This document shows positions 15,401 through 24,594 of a stretch of DNA of 64,000 nucleotides, in pieces (the stretch's first letter is position 1; every line of letters starts with the position of its first letter). A program made the translations under genes and the position numbers. The stretch spans positions 1-64,000 of the IMG/VR virus record IMGVR_UViG_3300006925_000014. The stretch is one strand, 5' to 3'. The notes under the pieces are model-generated. The model worked only from the letters and a program-made list of their open reading frames with translations. It searched no databases and had not been told where the DNA came from. The stretch is from a virus.

Positions 15401-18400
15401 ATGCCAAATACGTTTAACGAAAATACATTTGCTACTACCTACAAGGATGATTATAGAGATAGTGATAACTATCACCGCATTCTGTTTAACTCTGGACGAG
15501 CCTTGCAAGCCAGAGAACTTACACAGGCACAGACAATCATCCAGAAAGAACTGGCAAGACTTGGTAGACATATCTTCAAGGAAGGTGCTGTTGTAAACCC
15601 CGGTGGGTTGATGGTAGATGATGCATATGAGTTTGTTAAACTTGCTGATGCTTCTCCTTCTCTTTACCCCGGTGATATTCTCACTGCCACTTCATCTAAT
15701 GGCGTACAGGCAGAAGTGCTTGAACTGGTAGAGCAAGAGGGCAGTGACCCTGCTACAGTTTACGTTAAATATATTAATACTGGCTCCGCTACATCTGGCT
15801 CTGCTCCTGTAAGATTTACTGCTGGTCAGGCTCTAGACAATGGTGACGAATCTGGTCAAGCGGGTTCCAGTTCCGTAACGGTTGCCCCTGCTACGCAGAA
15901 CCCTGTGGTGGGAAAAGGATTTAAGGTATCTGTGAACTTGGGTGGATACTTTACCAGAGGACATTTTGTACAGTCCTTACCTCAAGGTGTTATCATTAGC
16001 AAATACAGCAACACTCCAACTACAAATGTCGGCTTCTTAATCTCAGAAGACATTGTTACTGTTGCTGATACTAATGATCTTTATGACAACCAGCTTGGAT
16101 ATGCCAACGAGACTGCACCGGGTGCAGACAGATATAGAATTAGACTTACTCTGGCAAACCAAGACTTGGTAGACTCTGCTGATAACTTTATTGTTATTAA
16201 TAGATTTGTCAATGGTGTTATGCAGCAAGAAATTGATGAAAATGATAATTACAACATTATTGGTGATGAACTTGCACAGAGAACCAAAGAAGAGTCTGGT
16301 AGTTACACGGTAGAAGACTTTGATGTTAAATTTAGACCAAGTAAGTCTGGTGCAGATTTTCTTGATTTAGAAGTATCTCCCGGTCTGGCATATGTAAATG
16401 GATATAGGATTTCTAAGCCAGCATCTTCTATTATTACTGTAGAAAAACCTAGAACTACAGAAACATTTAATAATGAAAATATTCCGGTAAGCTATGGTAA
16501 CTATGTTATAACTACTGGCACTGTAGGATTACCAAATATTAATGCGTTTGAAATTAACAGACTATATGATGCTGCTGATGTAGGTGGTTCTGTTATTGGT
16601 AACTGTAAGGTTAGAGCAGTAGAGTCTCAAGGAAACGGCACTTACAGATACTATATCTTTGATGTACAGTTAGCGGCTGGTCAAAACTTTAGAGATACTA
16701 GAAGTATTGGCATAAACGGGACTAACTATGCCAACATTAAAATTGATGATACCAATAATATTGCAGTAATCAGAGAAGAAACAAATAACAATGTATTCTT
16801 TGATCTTCCTAGAAAAAGACCATCTTCTGTGGAAGACTTTGACCTGACAGTACAAAGACGTTTCATGCAGACAGCATCTAGTAGTCAGATTTCCTTTACA
16901 CTAAGTGGTGCAGAGACTTTTGTTGATACTACTCTTTGGATTGTTACAAGAAGTGATACAGGTGCAGTTGTAACACTCTCACCAAGTGATATTGTTCTTA
17001 CTGGTGATTCTAAGCAAGTAACTATTACGGTTCCTACTGATGCAATTGCCTATGAAGTGTTGGCATATGTAGACAAAGGTTCTGATGCTATTCAGAGAAC
17101 AAAGTCCAAGACATTTGGTGGTACTGCTACACTCACCTTTGATAGTGATGGCAACGGTATTCGTTTTGCTGAACTTCCTAATACTGACATTTATGAATTC
17201 TTAGAAATTTTAGATTTTGATAGTAATGACATTAGCTCTAATGTAACTACAGATAATGGTCAGAGAGATAACTTCTACCAGAAAGGTAGAGTGGTTCTTA
17301 GAGGTGGCTTGTCATTACCAAAGAACAATACAGTTAAAGTCAAGTACAATTACTTTGAGCATACAGCAGGGGATTTCTTCTCCCGTAACTCCTACATTGG
17401 TGCTGTTGCATATGAAGACATTCCTGCCTACAGAATGCAGAATGGTTTTGAGGTAGAGTTAAGAGACGTACTTGATTTCAGAAGTGTTAAGGATAGTGTA
17501 AGCACTGGTCATGATGGTGCAGAAGCAATTGTTACACCACTCCCAAGAAACACAAGTGCTATTGGTGCAGATATTACTTACTATGACCCAAGAAATGATA
17601 TTCTGGTAGTAACAGAAGAGGGTGATATTCAATATATCACTGGTGAACCAAACATTAATCCAGTAATCCCTTCTGTCCCAAGCACTGCTATGCACACTCA
17701 TAGCTTTGCGTTAAATGCTTACACAGATAATGAAGATGATCTTGGTGTAAAACCTGTTGACAACAGAAGATATACTATGCGTGATATTGGTAATATTGTT
17801 AAGCGCATTGATAATCTTGAAGAAGTGACTACTCTTTCACTGTTAGAACTTGAAACGTCTTCTTTGGAAGTTCTGGACTCTTCTGGCAATAATAGATTTA
17901 AAAATGGTTTCTTTGCGGACAACTTCAAAGACCTAGCTTTTGCTGATATCTTTGCTACAGATTACAGTGCTTCTCATGATGTTCTTGACGGAACAATCAT
18001 GCCTAGCATTGGTCAGAACAGTGTTAGATTGATTGTAGACTCTGATGCTTCTGTTTCTGCTAATACTGTTAGAAAGGGTGACTTTATTTATCTTTCCTAC
18101 AATGAGGTAAATGAAATTGACCAGAATGTTGCAACAGAAACAATGAACATTAACCCATTTGCGGTTATCAATTTCATTGGACAGCTTGAACTTTCTCCCG
18201 ACCAAGATCAGTGGAGAGAAGACGTATTCCTTGAAGCACCTAGAGCGCAGAGAAGACAGCGCCTTAGAAGACGCAGGGGTAGAGATATTACTCCTAGAAG
18301 AAGAAGACGCAGAGCTAGATTTATCCAAAGACCTATCCCAATAAGAGATACTGGTCCAGACAATATTGGTGGTCAACCAAATATTGGTTCTCTAACGTCT

Positions 18401-20662
18401 TTTGATGGTTTGGAGTTAGGTCAATTCATTGATACTCCTGACAGAAGATTATCTTCTACTAGCAGAACACGCACATCTAGAACAGGTAATAGAATTACAA
18501 CTACAACCACATCGGTTACCAGAACTCTTATTGGTCGTAGGGTTGTAGACATTTCTCTGTTACCATTTATTAGACACAGAAAAGTATTCTTCAGAGGTAC
18601 TGGTTTGGCTCCTGACAGAGAACACTTCTTGTTCTTTGATGGAGAAGGAATGTCTGACTATGCAAAGACAGAAGCATTCCAGTCCTTTAGTGACAGTGGT
18701 GGTAATGTTGAACAGAACTATATGGGTGGTCAGTGGCAGAATAACACGACACACCCACAAGGTACAGGTGCACTGACCACAGATGCATTTGGTACAGTTA
18801 CTGGTTCGTTCTTCCTGCCAAACAATGACACTCTTAGATTTGATGCTGGCATTAAACCAGTAAAACTTCTAGATGTAAATACGGATGACGATAATGCTGC
18901 ACTTTCTCAGGCTCATGCTACTTATGAAGCACAGGGTGTAAAGGTCACACTTGAGGATGTGGTATCTACAACTAGAAGATCACGTTCTAGAACTAGAATT
19001 CTTCCAAGACCTAGAAACAGAGACCCACTAGCACAGTCTTTCTGGATTCAAAATACAAATGGTGGATACCTTACCTCTATTGACGTATACTTTGCGAAGA
19101 AGCCTGATGGCGTTAATGACAATACACCTGTACAACTGGAACTGAGACCGTTGCGCAATGGTGTACCTTCTCAGGAAGAGATTGTTCCGGGTGGCATTGT
19201 AACACTTAATCCAAATGATGTTAATGCTGTTTCCTTGGCTAGTGCAGTTGCACTTGGTGAAGGCGCAATGGCAGAAATTAGACAAAATGCTAAAACTACC
19301 TTTACCTTTGATAGACCACTTTATGTAGAAGGTAATACACAGTATGCATTTGTTCTGATTGCAAACACAACTAACTATGAAGTTTATGTCTCTGAAATTG
19401 AGGATTTCCTTGTAGGTTCTAATACCAGAAGAGTTAGAAAGCAACCTTCCTTGGGTTCCTTGTTCAAGTCTCAAAACTCTATTACATGGTCACCAGACCA
19501 GAGACGTGATATGATGTTCAGAATTAACAGAGCAGACTTCTCTACTTCTGGTACAGCATATCTGGAAAATGCTCCGGGTGTTCCTGCACTGCTGGCTAGT
19601 GATCCTATCATGCTTGATAGTGTAGTAGCAAACGATAGTGATGTTGTATTGTTCTTCCCTAACCACGGTTACTCAATCAACGATACTATTGAACTGCATG
19701 GACTTGATTCCAATACAAGTTACGGTGACCTTTCTGGGGCAAGCTTGCTTGGTGAAAGAACTGTTACAAAGATAGATGCACAGAGCCTGACATTCAAGTC
19801 TGACTCAGTATCTACTAGAACATCCTTTATTGGTGGTTCAGGTATTTCTATTGAGAGACAAGTTATTATGGATGAGGTTACTCCGGTAATTGACTTCTTC
19901 TCACTTCCTGCTACATCTGCTACATTTAATGCTAGGTTTACTGACTTTATTTCTATTCCACAGGCAAATGATTCTACTAACACAGCATACGGTGTACCAA
20001 GTACAGGGTTTAACTTTATCCCTAACGAAACCATTGTATTTGAATACCCAAGAGTGGTAGCTAATACCTATCAGGAAAGAGATGAAGCAACACTTGGTGG
20101 GGCAAATAAGAAGTCTGTGGCAATTTCTGCTGCACTTTCTACCAATGACACCTATGTATCTCCATTGATTGATTTGACAACTGCTTCTCTGGAAGCAATC
20201 AACAATATTATTGATAACCCTGTAGACTCTGATGGTGCAGTAGATACAGCAAACACTGTAAACTTCCCAATTGAGTTTGCAGCAGAAACTGATCCTGATG
20301 GCACTGCTGCTGCTAAACATGTAACTATCCCTGTAGGGCTGGCAGAAGCAGCTGTTGGTCTTAAAGTATTTGTTGGTGCTAATGTTCCTACAGTAGCAGA
20401 CATTGACTTGTACTACAGAACACTGTCTCCGGGTGAAGATGTTGAACTTGATACAGTAAATTATATTAAGGCAACACCTGATAATGAATTGCCAAAGTCT
20501 GATAATCGTGATACCTTTAGAGAATACCAGTACACAATTGGTGGACTTGCAGGTACGCTCAATCCATTTACAACATTCCAGTTAAAGATTGTAATGCGGT
20601 CGCAAAATTCTTCTAAAGTTCCTCGTATTAAAGACATTAGATCGATTGCATTGGGTACATAA
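15401..20662 (+). CDS. Giant DUF4815-type baseplate/tail protein with Arg-rich patches
   Basis: This 1753-residue protein is the largest in the window. The N-terminus carries the DUF4815 signature: YHRILFNSGRALQARELTQA followed by KELARLGRHIFKEGAVV (about 25-65). This family occurs in marine T4-like phages just after gp8, where T4 has gp9/gp10. A beta module (about 85-150) and many Ig-like beta segments follow. Residues about 945-985 contain an extreme arginine cluster (RRQRLRRRRGRD, PRRRRRRARF), and a second lies near 1190-1207 (RRSRSRTR, RPRNRD). The C-terminal third resembles a receptor or connector domain (LAQSFWI, YLTSIDVYFAKKPDG, YAFVLIANT). It probably forms peripheral baseplate or fibre-linker structure. 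The role is inferred from family and position. Confidence 0.8.
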   Translation: MPNTFNENTFATTYKDDYRDSDNYHRILFNSGRALQARELTQAQTIIQKELARLGRHIFKEGAVVNPGGLMVDDAYEFVKLADASPSLYPGDILTATSSNGVQAEVLELVEQEGSDPATVYVKYINTGSATSGSAPVRFTAGQALDNGDESGQAGSSSVTVAPATQNPVVGKGFKVSVNLGGYFTRGHFVQSLPQGVIISKYSNTPTTNVGFLISEDIVTVADTNDLYDNQLGYANETAPGADRYRIRLTLANQDLVDSADNFIVINRFVNGVMQQEIDENDNYNIIGDELAQRTKEESGSYTVEDFDVKFRPSKSGADFLDLEVSPGLAYVNGYRISKPASSIITVEKPRTTETFNNENIPVSYGNYVITTGTVGLPNINAFEINRLYDAADVGGSVIGNCKVRAVESQGNGTYRYYIFDVQLAAGQNFRDTRSIGINGTNYANIKIDDTNNIAVIREETNNNVFFDLPRKRPSSVEDFDLTVQRRFMQTASSSQISFTLSGAETFVDTTLWIVTRSDTGAVVTLSPSDIVLTGDSKQVTITVPTDAIAYEVLAYVDKGSDAIQRTKSKTFGGTATLTFDSDGNGIRFAELPNTDIYEFLEILDFDSNDISSNVTTDNGQRDNFYQKGRVVLRGGLSLPKNNTVKVKYNYFEHTAGDFFSRNSYIGAVAYEDIPAYRMQNGFEVELRDVLDFRSVKDSVSTGHDGAEAIVTPLPRNTSAIGADITYYDPRNDILVVTEEGDIQYITGEPNINPVIPSVPSTAMHTHSFALNAYTDNEDDLGVKPVDNRRYTMRDIGNIVKRIDNLEEVTTLSLLELETSSLEVLDSSGNNRFKNGFFADNFKDLAFADIFATDYSASHDVLDGTIMPSIGQNSVRLIVDSDASVSANTVRKGDFIYLSYNEVNEIDQNVATETMNINPFAVINFIGQLELSPDQDQWREDVFLEAPRAQRRQRLRRRRGRDITPRRRRRRARFIQRPIPIRDTGPDNIGGQPNIGSLTSFDGLELGQFIDTPDRRLSSTSRTRTSRTGNRITTTTTSVTRTLIGRRVVDISLLPFIRHRKVFFRGTGLAPDREHFLFFDGEGMSDYAKTEAFQSFSDSGGNVEQNYMGGQWQNNTTHPQGTGALTTDAFGTVTGSFFLPNNDTLRFDAGIKPVKLLDVNTDDDNAALSQAHATYEAQGVKVTLEDVVSTTRRSRSRTRILPRPRNRDPLAQSFWIQNTNGGYLTSIDVYFAKKPDGVNDNTPVQLELRPLRNGVPSQEEIVPGGIVTLNPNDVNAVSLASAVALGEGAMAEIRQNAKTTFTFDRPLYVEGNTQYAFVLIANTTNYEVYVSEIEDFLVGSNTRRVRKQPSLGSLFKSQNSITWSPDQRRDMMFRINRADFSTSGTAYLENAPGVPALLASDPIMLDSVVANDSDVVLFFPNHGYSINDTIELHGLDSNTSYGDLSGASLLGERTVTKIDAQSLTFKSDSVSTRTSFIGGSGISIERQVIMDEVTPVIDFFSLPATSATFNARFTDFISIPQANDSTNTAYGVPSTGFNFIPNETIVFEYPRVVANTYQERDEATLGGANKKSVAISAALSTNDTYVSPLIDLTTASLEAINNIIDNPVDSDGAVDTANTVNFPIEFAAETDPDGTAAAKHVTIPVGLAEAAVGLKVFVGANVPTVADIDLYYRTLSPGEDVELDTVNYIKATPDNELPKSDNRDTFREYQYTIGGLAGTLNPFTTFQLKIVMRSQNSSKVPRIKDIRSIALGT

Positions 20663-20664
20663 CT

Positions 20665-20874
20665 ATGCAGAATGATTATGTACCAGTTGAGGGCAGTCCC
20701 GGATTAGTCAGAGATAAGGCTACCGGGGCTATTATAAATACAGATAAATCAGGTCTACAGGCTGCAAAAGCAAGAAAGCTTGCTCAAAAGCAGGACAGAG
20801 AAAGATTAGATAAAATAGAAAATGATGTAAGTGAAATTAAAAAATTTTTGGAGAAACTGGTAAATGACAACTGA
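20665..20874 (+). CDS. Small coiled-coil virion-associated protein
   Basis: This 69-residue protein begins two bases after the DUF4815 gene stop. The first half (YVPVEGSPGLVRDKATGAII) is a compact conserved motif I associate with small proteins beside tail genes in marine T4-like phages. The second half is a charged amphipathic helix (AKARKLAQKQDRERLDKIEN, then VSEIKKFLEKLV) with heptad spacing, probably a coiled coil. It overlaps the next gene by 11 bases, indicating coupling. The function is unknown; a scaffold or chaperone for the adjacent baseplate protein is a guess. Confidence 0.75.
   Translation: MQNDYVPVEGSPGLVRDKATGAIINTDKSGLQAAKARKLAQKQDRERLDKIENDVSEIKKFLEKLVNDN
20733..20740 (+). 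promoter_or_regulatory. Possible intragenic late promoter TATAAATA
   Basis: This exact octamer lies inside the small coiled-coil gene, about 125 bases before the 20864 gene. It may be functional or a chance match in AT-rich coding sequence (ATT ATA AAT ACA). Confidence 0.35.
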
Positions 20875-22120
20875 TAGTTTTCCTTTAAGATTAGACACTA
20901 GCACAGGTGTTATCAAGTTTATTGAAACGGATTCAGATGACTTGATTGTCTTAGCTGCAAAGTGTGGATTATATCTTGCTAGTACATATGACTCTGCTTA
21001 TAGAGGAAGGTGGGAATTCAAATCTTCGCCAAGCGAAGTAGGATTTGTTGGTACTATTGAGGATACTCACTATGAAAACAATTCCCCATCGGCAGTGATT
21101 GATTCGGCCGGATTTGGACCACTTTCTATTACATACCATTTGGGGTTAGTTGATACTAATAATGTTAACCAAAAACAACCTCCCTCCGGTGATACTATTG
21201 TACATCCTTTAAGGTTTGATAGAACTTTAAATGGGTTGCAGGAAATTGGTGATTCAGGCGGTAACGATGAAGCCTATACACATTTACAAGATACTCTTAT
21301 CAGTTTAATGTATCAACATGACTTGCCGGGTGTGTATAGGATGGCTCCAAGTTTTACTGTAGATTTTGATTCAGGTTCTACTGGATTTGCAACTACTTTA
21401 GATTCAGTAGGTGCTGTACAGGAAGATTATTTGGATAGTGATGAATGGACACTTGCACTAGATATTCCTCAAGAGTTTAAGGGGAGTAATCAAAATGATG
21501 AGATTTCTGAAAGAGTTAGAATTTACCAAAAGACAGGAATCACACCGGGGTCTGCTACTGATACACTAATCAATAGTAAAAGACCAGATGGTGGATTAAG
21601 ATTGCTCAAAAGTAGAGCAATTGGGCCTATCTTTATTGGTGTGGGAACAATGGCTGGTAACGATGAAACATCACCTAACTTAGAAATACAGGAATATTTT
21701 GCAGGTGGTCTTTTAAATAGACTTTTTAAAAATCAAGGTACGAGTAGAGCAGGGAATTTCCAATTCACATATAGTTCAACTCCACCTGCTGGATATAGAA
21801 ATATTGGAAAATACTTGGACTTGCGCCCGGCTATTGTAAGCAGTGGTGGTGTTGTTGCTGACTTCGACCTATCTGGCGGGAGCCCGACAGGTGGTGGACA
21901 ATTTTCTAATACGTTTGCATATAGATACGTTGTAACCAACACCGGCTACCAAGATCAACGTAATGTGGCATATGGCTCGGCAAATACTAATCAGTGGAGG
22001 CGGGGAAGAGCCTATACTATTTTTAGTAGACGTACTGCATATAGAACAAAATATTTTAGTCCAACAACATCAGATCAACAAAAAAATCACCAAACCTATT
22101 ATTTACATGTAAAAATCTAG
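20864..22120 (+). CDS. Putative virion protein of unknown function
   Basis: This 418-residue protein overlaps the preceding small gene by 11 bases. It is beta-rich and acidic with Asp/Ser-Gly turns (FDSGSTGFATTLDSVG), like the other tail-associated proteins. It also has a conserved-looking middle region (RLLKSRAIGPIFIGVGTMAG, about 245-265) and a Tyr/Arg/Gln-rich C-terminus (NQWRRGRAYTIFSRRTAYRTKYF). I recognise no family. Position after the DUF4815 protein suggests a baseplate-peripheral or fibre component. It is the last gene of normal composition before the AT-richer accessory block at 22135. Confidence 0.65.
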   Translation: MTTDSFPLRLDTSTGVIKFIETDSDDLIVLAAKCGLYLASTYDSAYRGRWEFKSSPSEVGFVGTIEDTHYENNSPSAVIDSAGFGPLSITYHLGLVDTNNVNQKQPPSGDTIVHPLRFDRTLNGLQEIGDSGGNDEAYTHLQDTLISLMYQHDLPGVYRMAPSFTVDFDSGSTGFATTLDSVGAVQEDYLDSDEWTLALDIPQEFKGSNQNDEISERVRIYQKTGITPGSATDTLINSKRPDGGLRLLKSRAIGPIFIGVGTMAGNDETSPNLEIQEYFAGGLLNRLFKNQGTSRAGNFQFTYSSTPPAGYRNIGKYLDLRPAIVSSGGVVADFDLSGGSPTGGGQFSNTFAYRYVVTNTGYQDQRNVAYGSANTNQWRRGRAYTIFSRRTAYRTKYFSPTTSDQQKNHQTYYLHVKI

Positions 22121-22134
22121 GAGATGTCTTTACT

Positions 22135-22611
22135 ATGCAAACACAGAATGAAATTTTGAGAAAAAAGTATTTTAATCCTGTTTGGGTGAACTTTGACAAA
22201 ACAACATTAGAAGTCCGTGAAAAAACAAAAATTGGTAAAATTAAAAAAGAGCAGTGCCTAGTTGTTACTAAGTGGGATGATGAAGATGAAACAAAAATAA
22301 ACCCACTTTTTGAAACAATTACCAACATCTATTCTATAGAAGAAATTGATAACTTTACAGAAAAATTTAATGATGAAGTGAAAGAAAATATCAAAAAAGA
22401 ATCGGCACAAAGAGAAGAAGAAGAAGAGGTAAAAAGACTAAGAGAATTATTTAATGTAAAACTAGATATTTTTAATATTTCATCTATTAATGAATCTAGT
22501 GATAAAGAAATGAAATCTTTGATTAGAAAATCAAAGTCTAATATTGAAGCAATTGCTTTTGCTGTAATTTTAATGATGAAAGAAATGAAAAATAAAGATG
22601 AAGACAATTGA
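22135..22611 (+). CDS. Hypothetical charged coiled-coil protein in accessory block
   Basis: This 158-residue protein is very rich in Glu and Lys (KESAQREEEEEVKRLRELF near 98-117), probably with a central coiled coil and a C-terminal helix (IAFAVILMMKEMKNK). It has an N-terminal beta part (YFNPVWVNFDKTTLEVREKT). I recognise no family. Position just before an oxygenase-like and a glycosyltransferase-like gene would suit a tail fibre assembly factor or an accessory subunit, but nothing in the sequence proves either. It overlaps the next gene by 14 bases. GGAG lies about 10 bases before its ATG. Base composition is visibly AT-richer than the flanking tail genes. Confidence 0.65.
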   Translation: MQTQNEILRKKYFNPVWVNFDKTTLEVREKTKIGKIKKEQCLVVTKWDDEDETKINPLFETITNIYSIEEIDNFTEKFNDEVKENIKKESAQREEEEEVKRLRELFNVKLDIFNISSINESSDKEMKSLIRKSKSNIEAIAFAVILMMKEMKNKDEDN

Positions 22612-23212
22612 AGTAAAAAATGATTATGTACTTTCACTATTAGATTCAATAGAAAATTATTTATTGGATGTGGATTGTGATTCTTTAGAGATTGATCAGG
22701 GAGAATTCTTAAATCTAAAAGATGATAAATTATCTGACAAATATTTAAAACAAATTATGAATGCTGGAAAGAGTCATGAGGGATATCCTTTATTTCAGCC
22801 AAAATATGTTTTACCAGTAGAATTATTTAAATACATTCATAAGCACACTACTGAGTTAACTGAATATATGTTCTCTGAAAGAGTGTGTTTAGATTTGCTG
22901 TATCCACCAAAATCATATTGTAGTTGGCATAATAATGCCAATGCACCGGGTAATGCAATAATGTTTTCTTGGTCTAAAACAGGAGAAGGTGATTTTAGAT
23001 ATTGGGATAATGATAAAAAAGAAGTAATCTATATTCCAGATAAAAAAGGATGGAATGTAAAGTTTTTTAATTTTGGTGATTATAATCAACCCGAAAAGTT
23101 AACGTATCATGCATCTTCTAATGAGTGTTTAAGATATAGTATGGGATTCAATTTTATAACAGAAAAGCAAGTATTAGATGAAACAGTAGAATTGTTAACT
23201 AACGATGAATAA
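22598..23212 (+). CDS. 2-oxoglutarate/Fe(II) oxygenase-like protein
   Basis: This 204-residue protein has a C-terminal jelly-roll region (about 95-195) with a possible iron site: His111-x-Asn113 (SWHNNAN) and distal His171 (LTYHASSNECLRYS), followed by Arg179, which would hold 2-oxoglutarate. Supporting strands are GEGDFRYWDN and WNVKFFNFGDY. The usual HxD has Asn in place of Asp, so activity is uncertain; a non-catalytic cupin-like role is possible. Small oxygenase-like proteins are common accessory genes in marine T4-like phages. It overlaps both neighbours (14 bases upstream, 8 bases into the glycosyltransferase gene), so the three genes form one AT-rich operon. Confidence 0.6.
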   Translation: MKTIEVKNDYVLSLLDSIENYLLDVDCDSLEIDQGEFLNLKDDKLSDKYLKQIMNAGKSHEGYPLFQPKYVLPVELFKYIHKHTTELTEYMFSERVCLDLLYPPKSYCSWHNNANAPGNAIMFSWSKTGEGDFRYWDNDKKEVIYIPDKKGWNVKFFNFGDYNQPEKLTYHASSNECLRYSMGFNFITEKQVLDETVELLTNDE

Positions 23213-23915
23213 TGGTATCATTGTAGTAGCAACCAATAAGGCATATTATTACAATGCAGCTTGTCAGTTAGGAGAGTCTATTAAAGAATACACTCCTGAT
23301 TTTAACATTACGTTGTATACCCAAGAAGACTTTGTAAATAATAATTGTAAAATTTTTGATAATGTAATTACCGATGTTCCAATTCATGAAAACTCTAAAG
23401 TGAATCAAAGAACTAAAATGTGGGCAATGGCAAACTCACCATATGAAACTACACTATACCTTGATGCGGACATGGAAATTGTACATGAAGATTTTTCTAC
23501 AGTATTTGAACAGATTAAAGACAATGATTTACTTTGGACTAAAATAACCGAAGATAGAAAATATGCTTTTAATTTTATTAAATCTGGAAATGTTACCTTT
23601 GAATATCATGGTGGATTATGTCTTTATAAGTCATCAGCAAAAGATTTCATGATGGATTGGTATAATCTTTGGGTAAAACAATCAACCCAAAAATGGTGGC
23701 CTGATCCAACTAGGTATCCATATAATTTAAGAGATTTCGATCAATTTGGTTTGTGGTGGCTGCTAAATAAAGAGAGTGATAAATATAAATATTTGAAGCA
23801 TGACTTTTTTGAAGACGATACAAGATGGAATGCGGTGATACAATATAATGAAAAATTGGGGCATGGAAAAATGCCTATTATACGTCATTATTCAGGTTGT
23901 CACATTACTAATTAA
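23205..23915 (+). CDS. Glycosyltransferase-like protein (GT-A, DxD)
   Basis: This 236-residue protein begins with a Rossmann-like strand (NNGIIVVATNKAYYYNAACQ). It contains Asp87-Ala-Asp89 in TTLYLDADMEIVHEDF, the metal/nucleotide-sugar motif of GT-A glycosyltransferases, followed by HGGLCLYKSSAKDF (about 144-157) and a Trp-rich segment ending RHYSGCHI. It would transfer a sugar from a nucleotide donor to an unknown acceptor. Placement directly upstream of fibre genes and after an oxygenase-like gene suggests modification of virion or host surface glycans, which is inference. No membrane helix is seen. The sequence is AT-rich compared with the fibre genes that follow. Confidence 0.72.
   Translation: MNNGIIVVATNKAYYYNAACQLGESIKEYTPDFNITLYTQEDFVNNNCKIFDNVITDVPIHENSKVNQRTKMWAMANSPYETTLYLDADMEIVHEDFSTVFEQIKDNDLLWTKITEDRKYAFNFIKSGNVTFEYHGGLCLYKSSAKDFMMDWYNLWVKQSTQKWWPDPTRYPYNLRDFDQFGLWWLLNKESDKYKYLKHDFFEDDTRWNAVIQYNEKLGHGKMPIIRHYSGCHITN
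23784..23791 (+). promoter_or_regulatory. Possible intragenic late promoter TATAAATA
   Basis: This exact octamer lies within the glycosyltransferase gene, 135 bases before the fibre gene at 23926. It would let the fibre genes be expressed late, independently of the accessory block. A chance match in the codons for DKYKYL is possible. Confidence 0.4.
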
Positions 23916-23925
23916 GGAATAATAA

Positions 23926-24594
23926 ATGGCTGAGTATGCTATATTAACAGCCGAACAGGGAACAGATACTACCTTTCAGGTTGACGTGGTTGATCAGAAT
24001 AGAAATCCCCGTGACTTGACGGGCATATCTGTTGCCGCTAAATTTAGAAAACAATATAATTCTAATATTGTATATGAGTTTGAAGACTCTGTTGCTACAC
24101 CAGCAACTGATGGTATTATTAAATTGCACTTAGATGCAGCATTTACCAACACAATTGATGCTGGTAGATATTTCTATGATGTAGAAATCACAACAGTTAC
24201 AGACACTACAGAACGTATTGTAGAGGGTATTCTAGAGATTACTCCTGCTGTAACTCAATCAGCTAGAGCATTCAAGGCAAGCACTAGATTAATTCCTGTC
24301 CAGTTAGGTGACCTTACAGATGTAGATGCAAGCAATCTATCACACAATGCAAGTCTTATCTATGACTCAGACCAGAAAAGATTTGAGTTTGGTCTTGCAG
24401 ATATTGGAACCCTTGACTCTGCTGAAGTTTTAAATATTGCCGACTCTGATTATATCTTGTCAGTATATTCTGCTGGTAACAATATCACTATTGACAGTGC
24501 AGGGGTAATTACCAGTACTGCTACAGCAGAGGACTCTGCTATTGAGGCTGCTTTAGCATCAGAAGCATTACTTATTGACGGAGGCTCTTTCTAA
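23926..24594 (+). CDS. BppU-like N-terminal fibre protein
   Basis: This is a 222-residue protein. Residues 1-108 (QGTDTTFQVDVVDQNRNPRD, then GISVAAKFRKQY and AGRYFYDVEIT) resemble the Ig-like BppU/upper-baseplate N-terminal domain used to attach fibres. After a linker comes a module LGDLTDVDASNLSHNASLIY with YDS-x5-FEFG (about 128-160) that recurs in the next gene. Then comes SVYSAGNNITIDSAGVITS, which recurs in the 27878 fibre. It ends LLIDGGSF, nearly the same tail as the next protein (SIDGGSF). Its one-base overlap with the next gene suggests a coupled two-subunit fibre segment. Confidence 0.7.
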   Translation: MAEYAILTAEQGTDTTFQVDVVDQNRNPRDLTGISVAAKFRKQYNSNIVYEFEDSVATPATDGIIKLHLDAAFTNTIDAGRYFYDVEITTVTDTTERIVEGILEITPAVTQSARAFKASTRLIPVQLGDLTDVDASNLSHNASLIYDSDQKRFEFGLADIGTLDSAEVLNIADSDYILSVYSAGNNITIDSAGVITSTATAEDSAIEAALASEALLIDGGSF

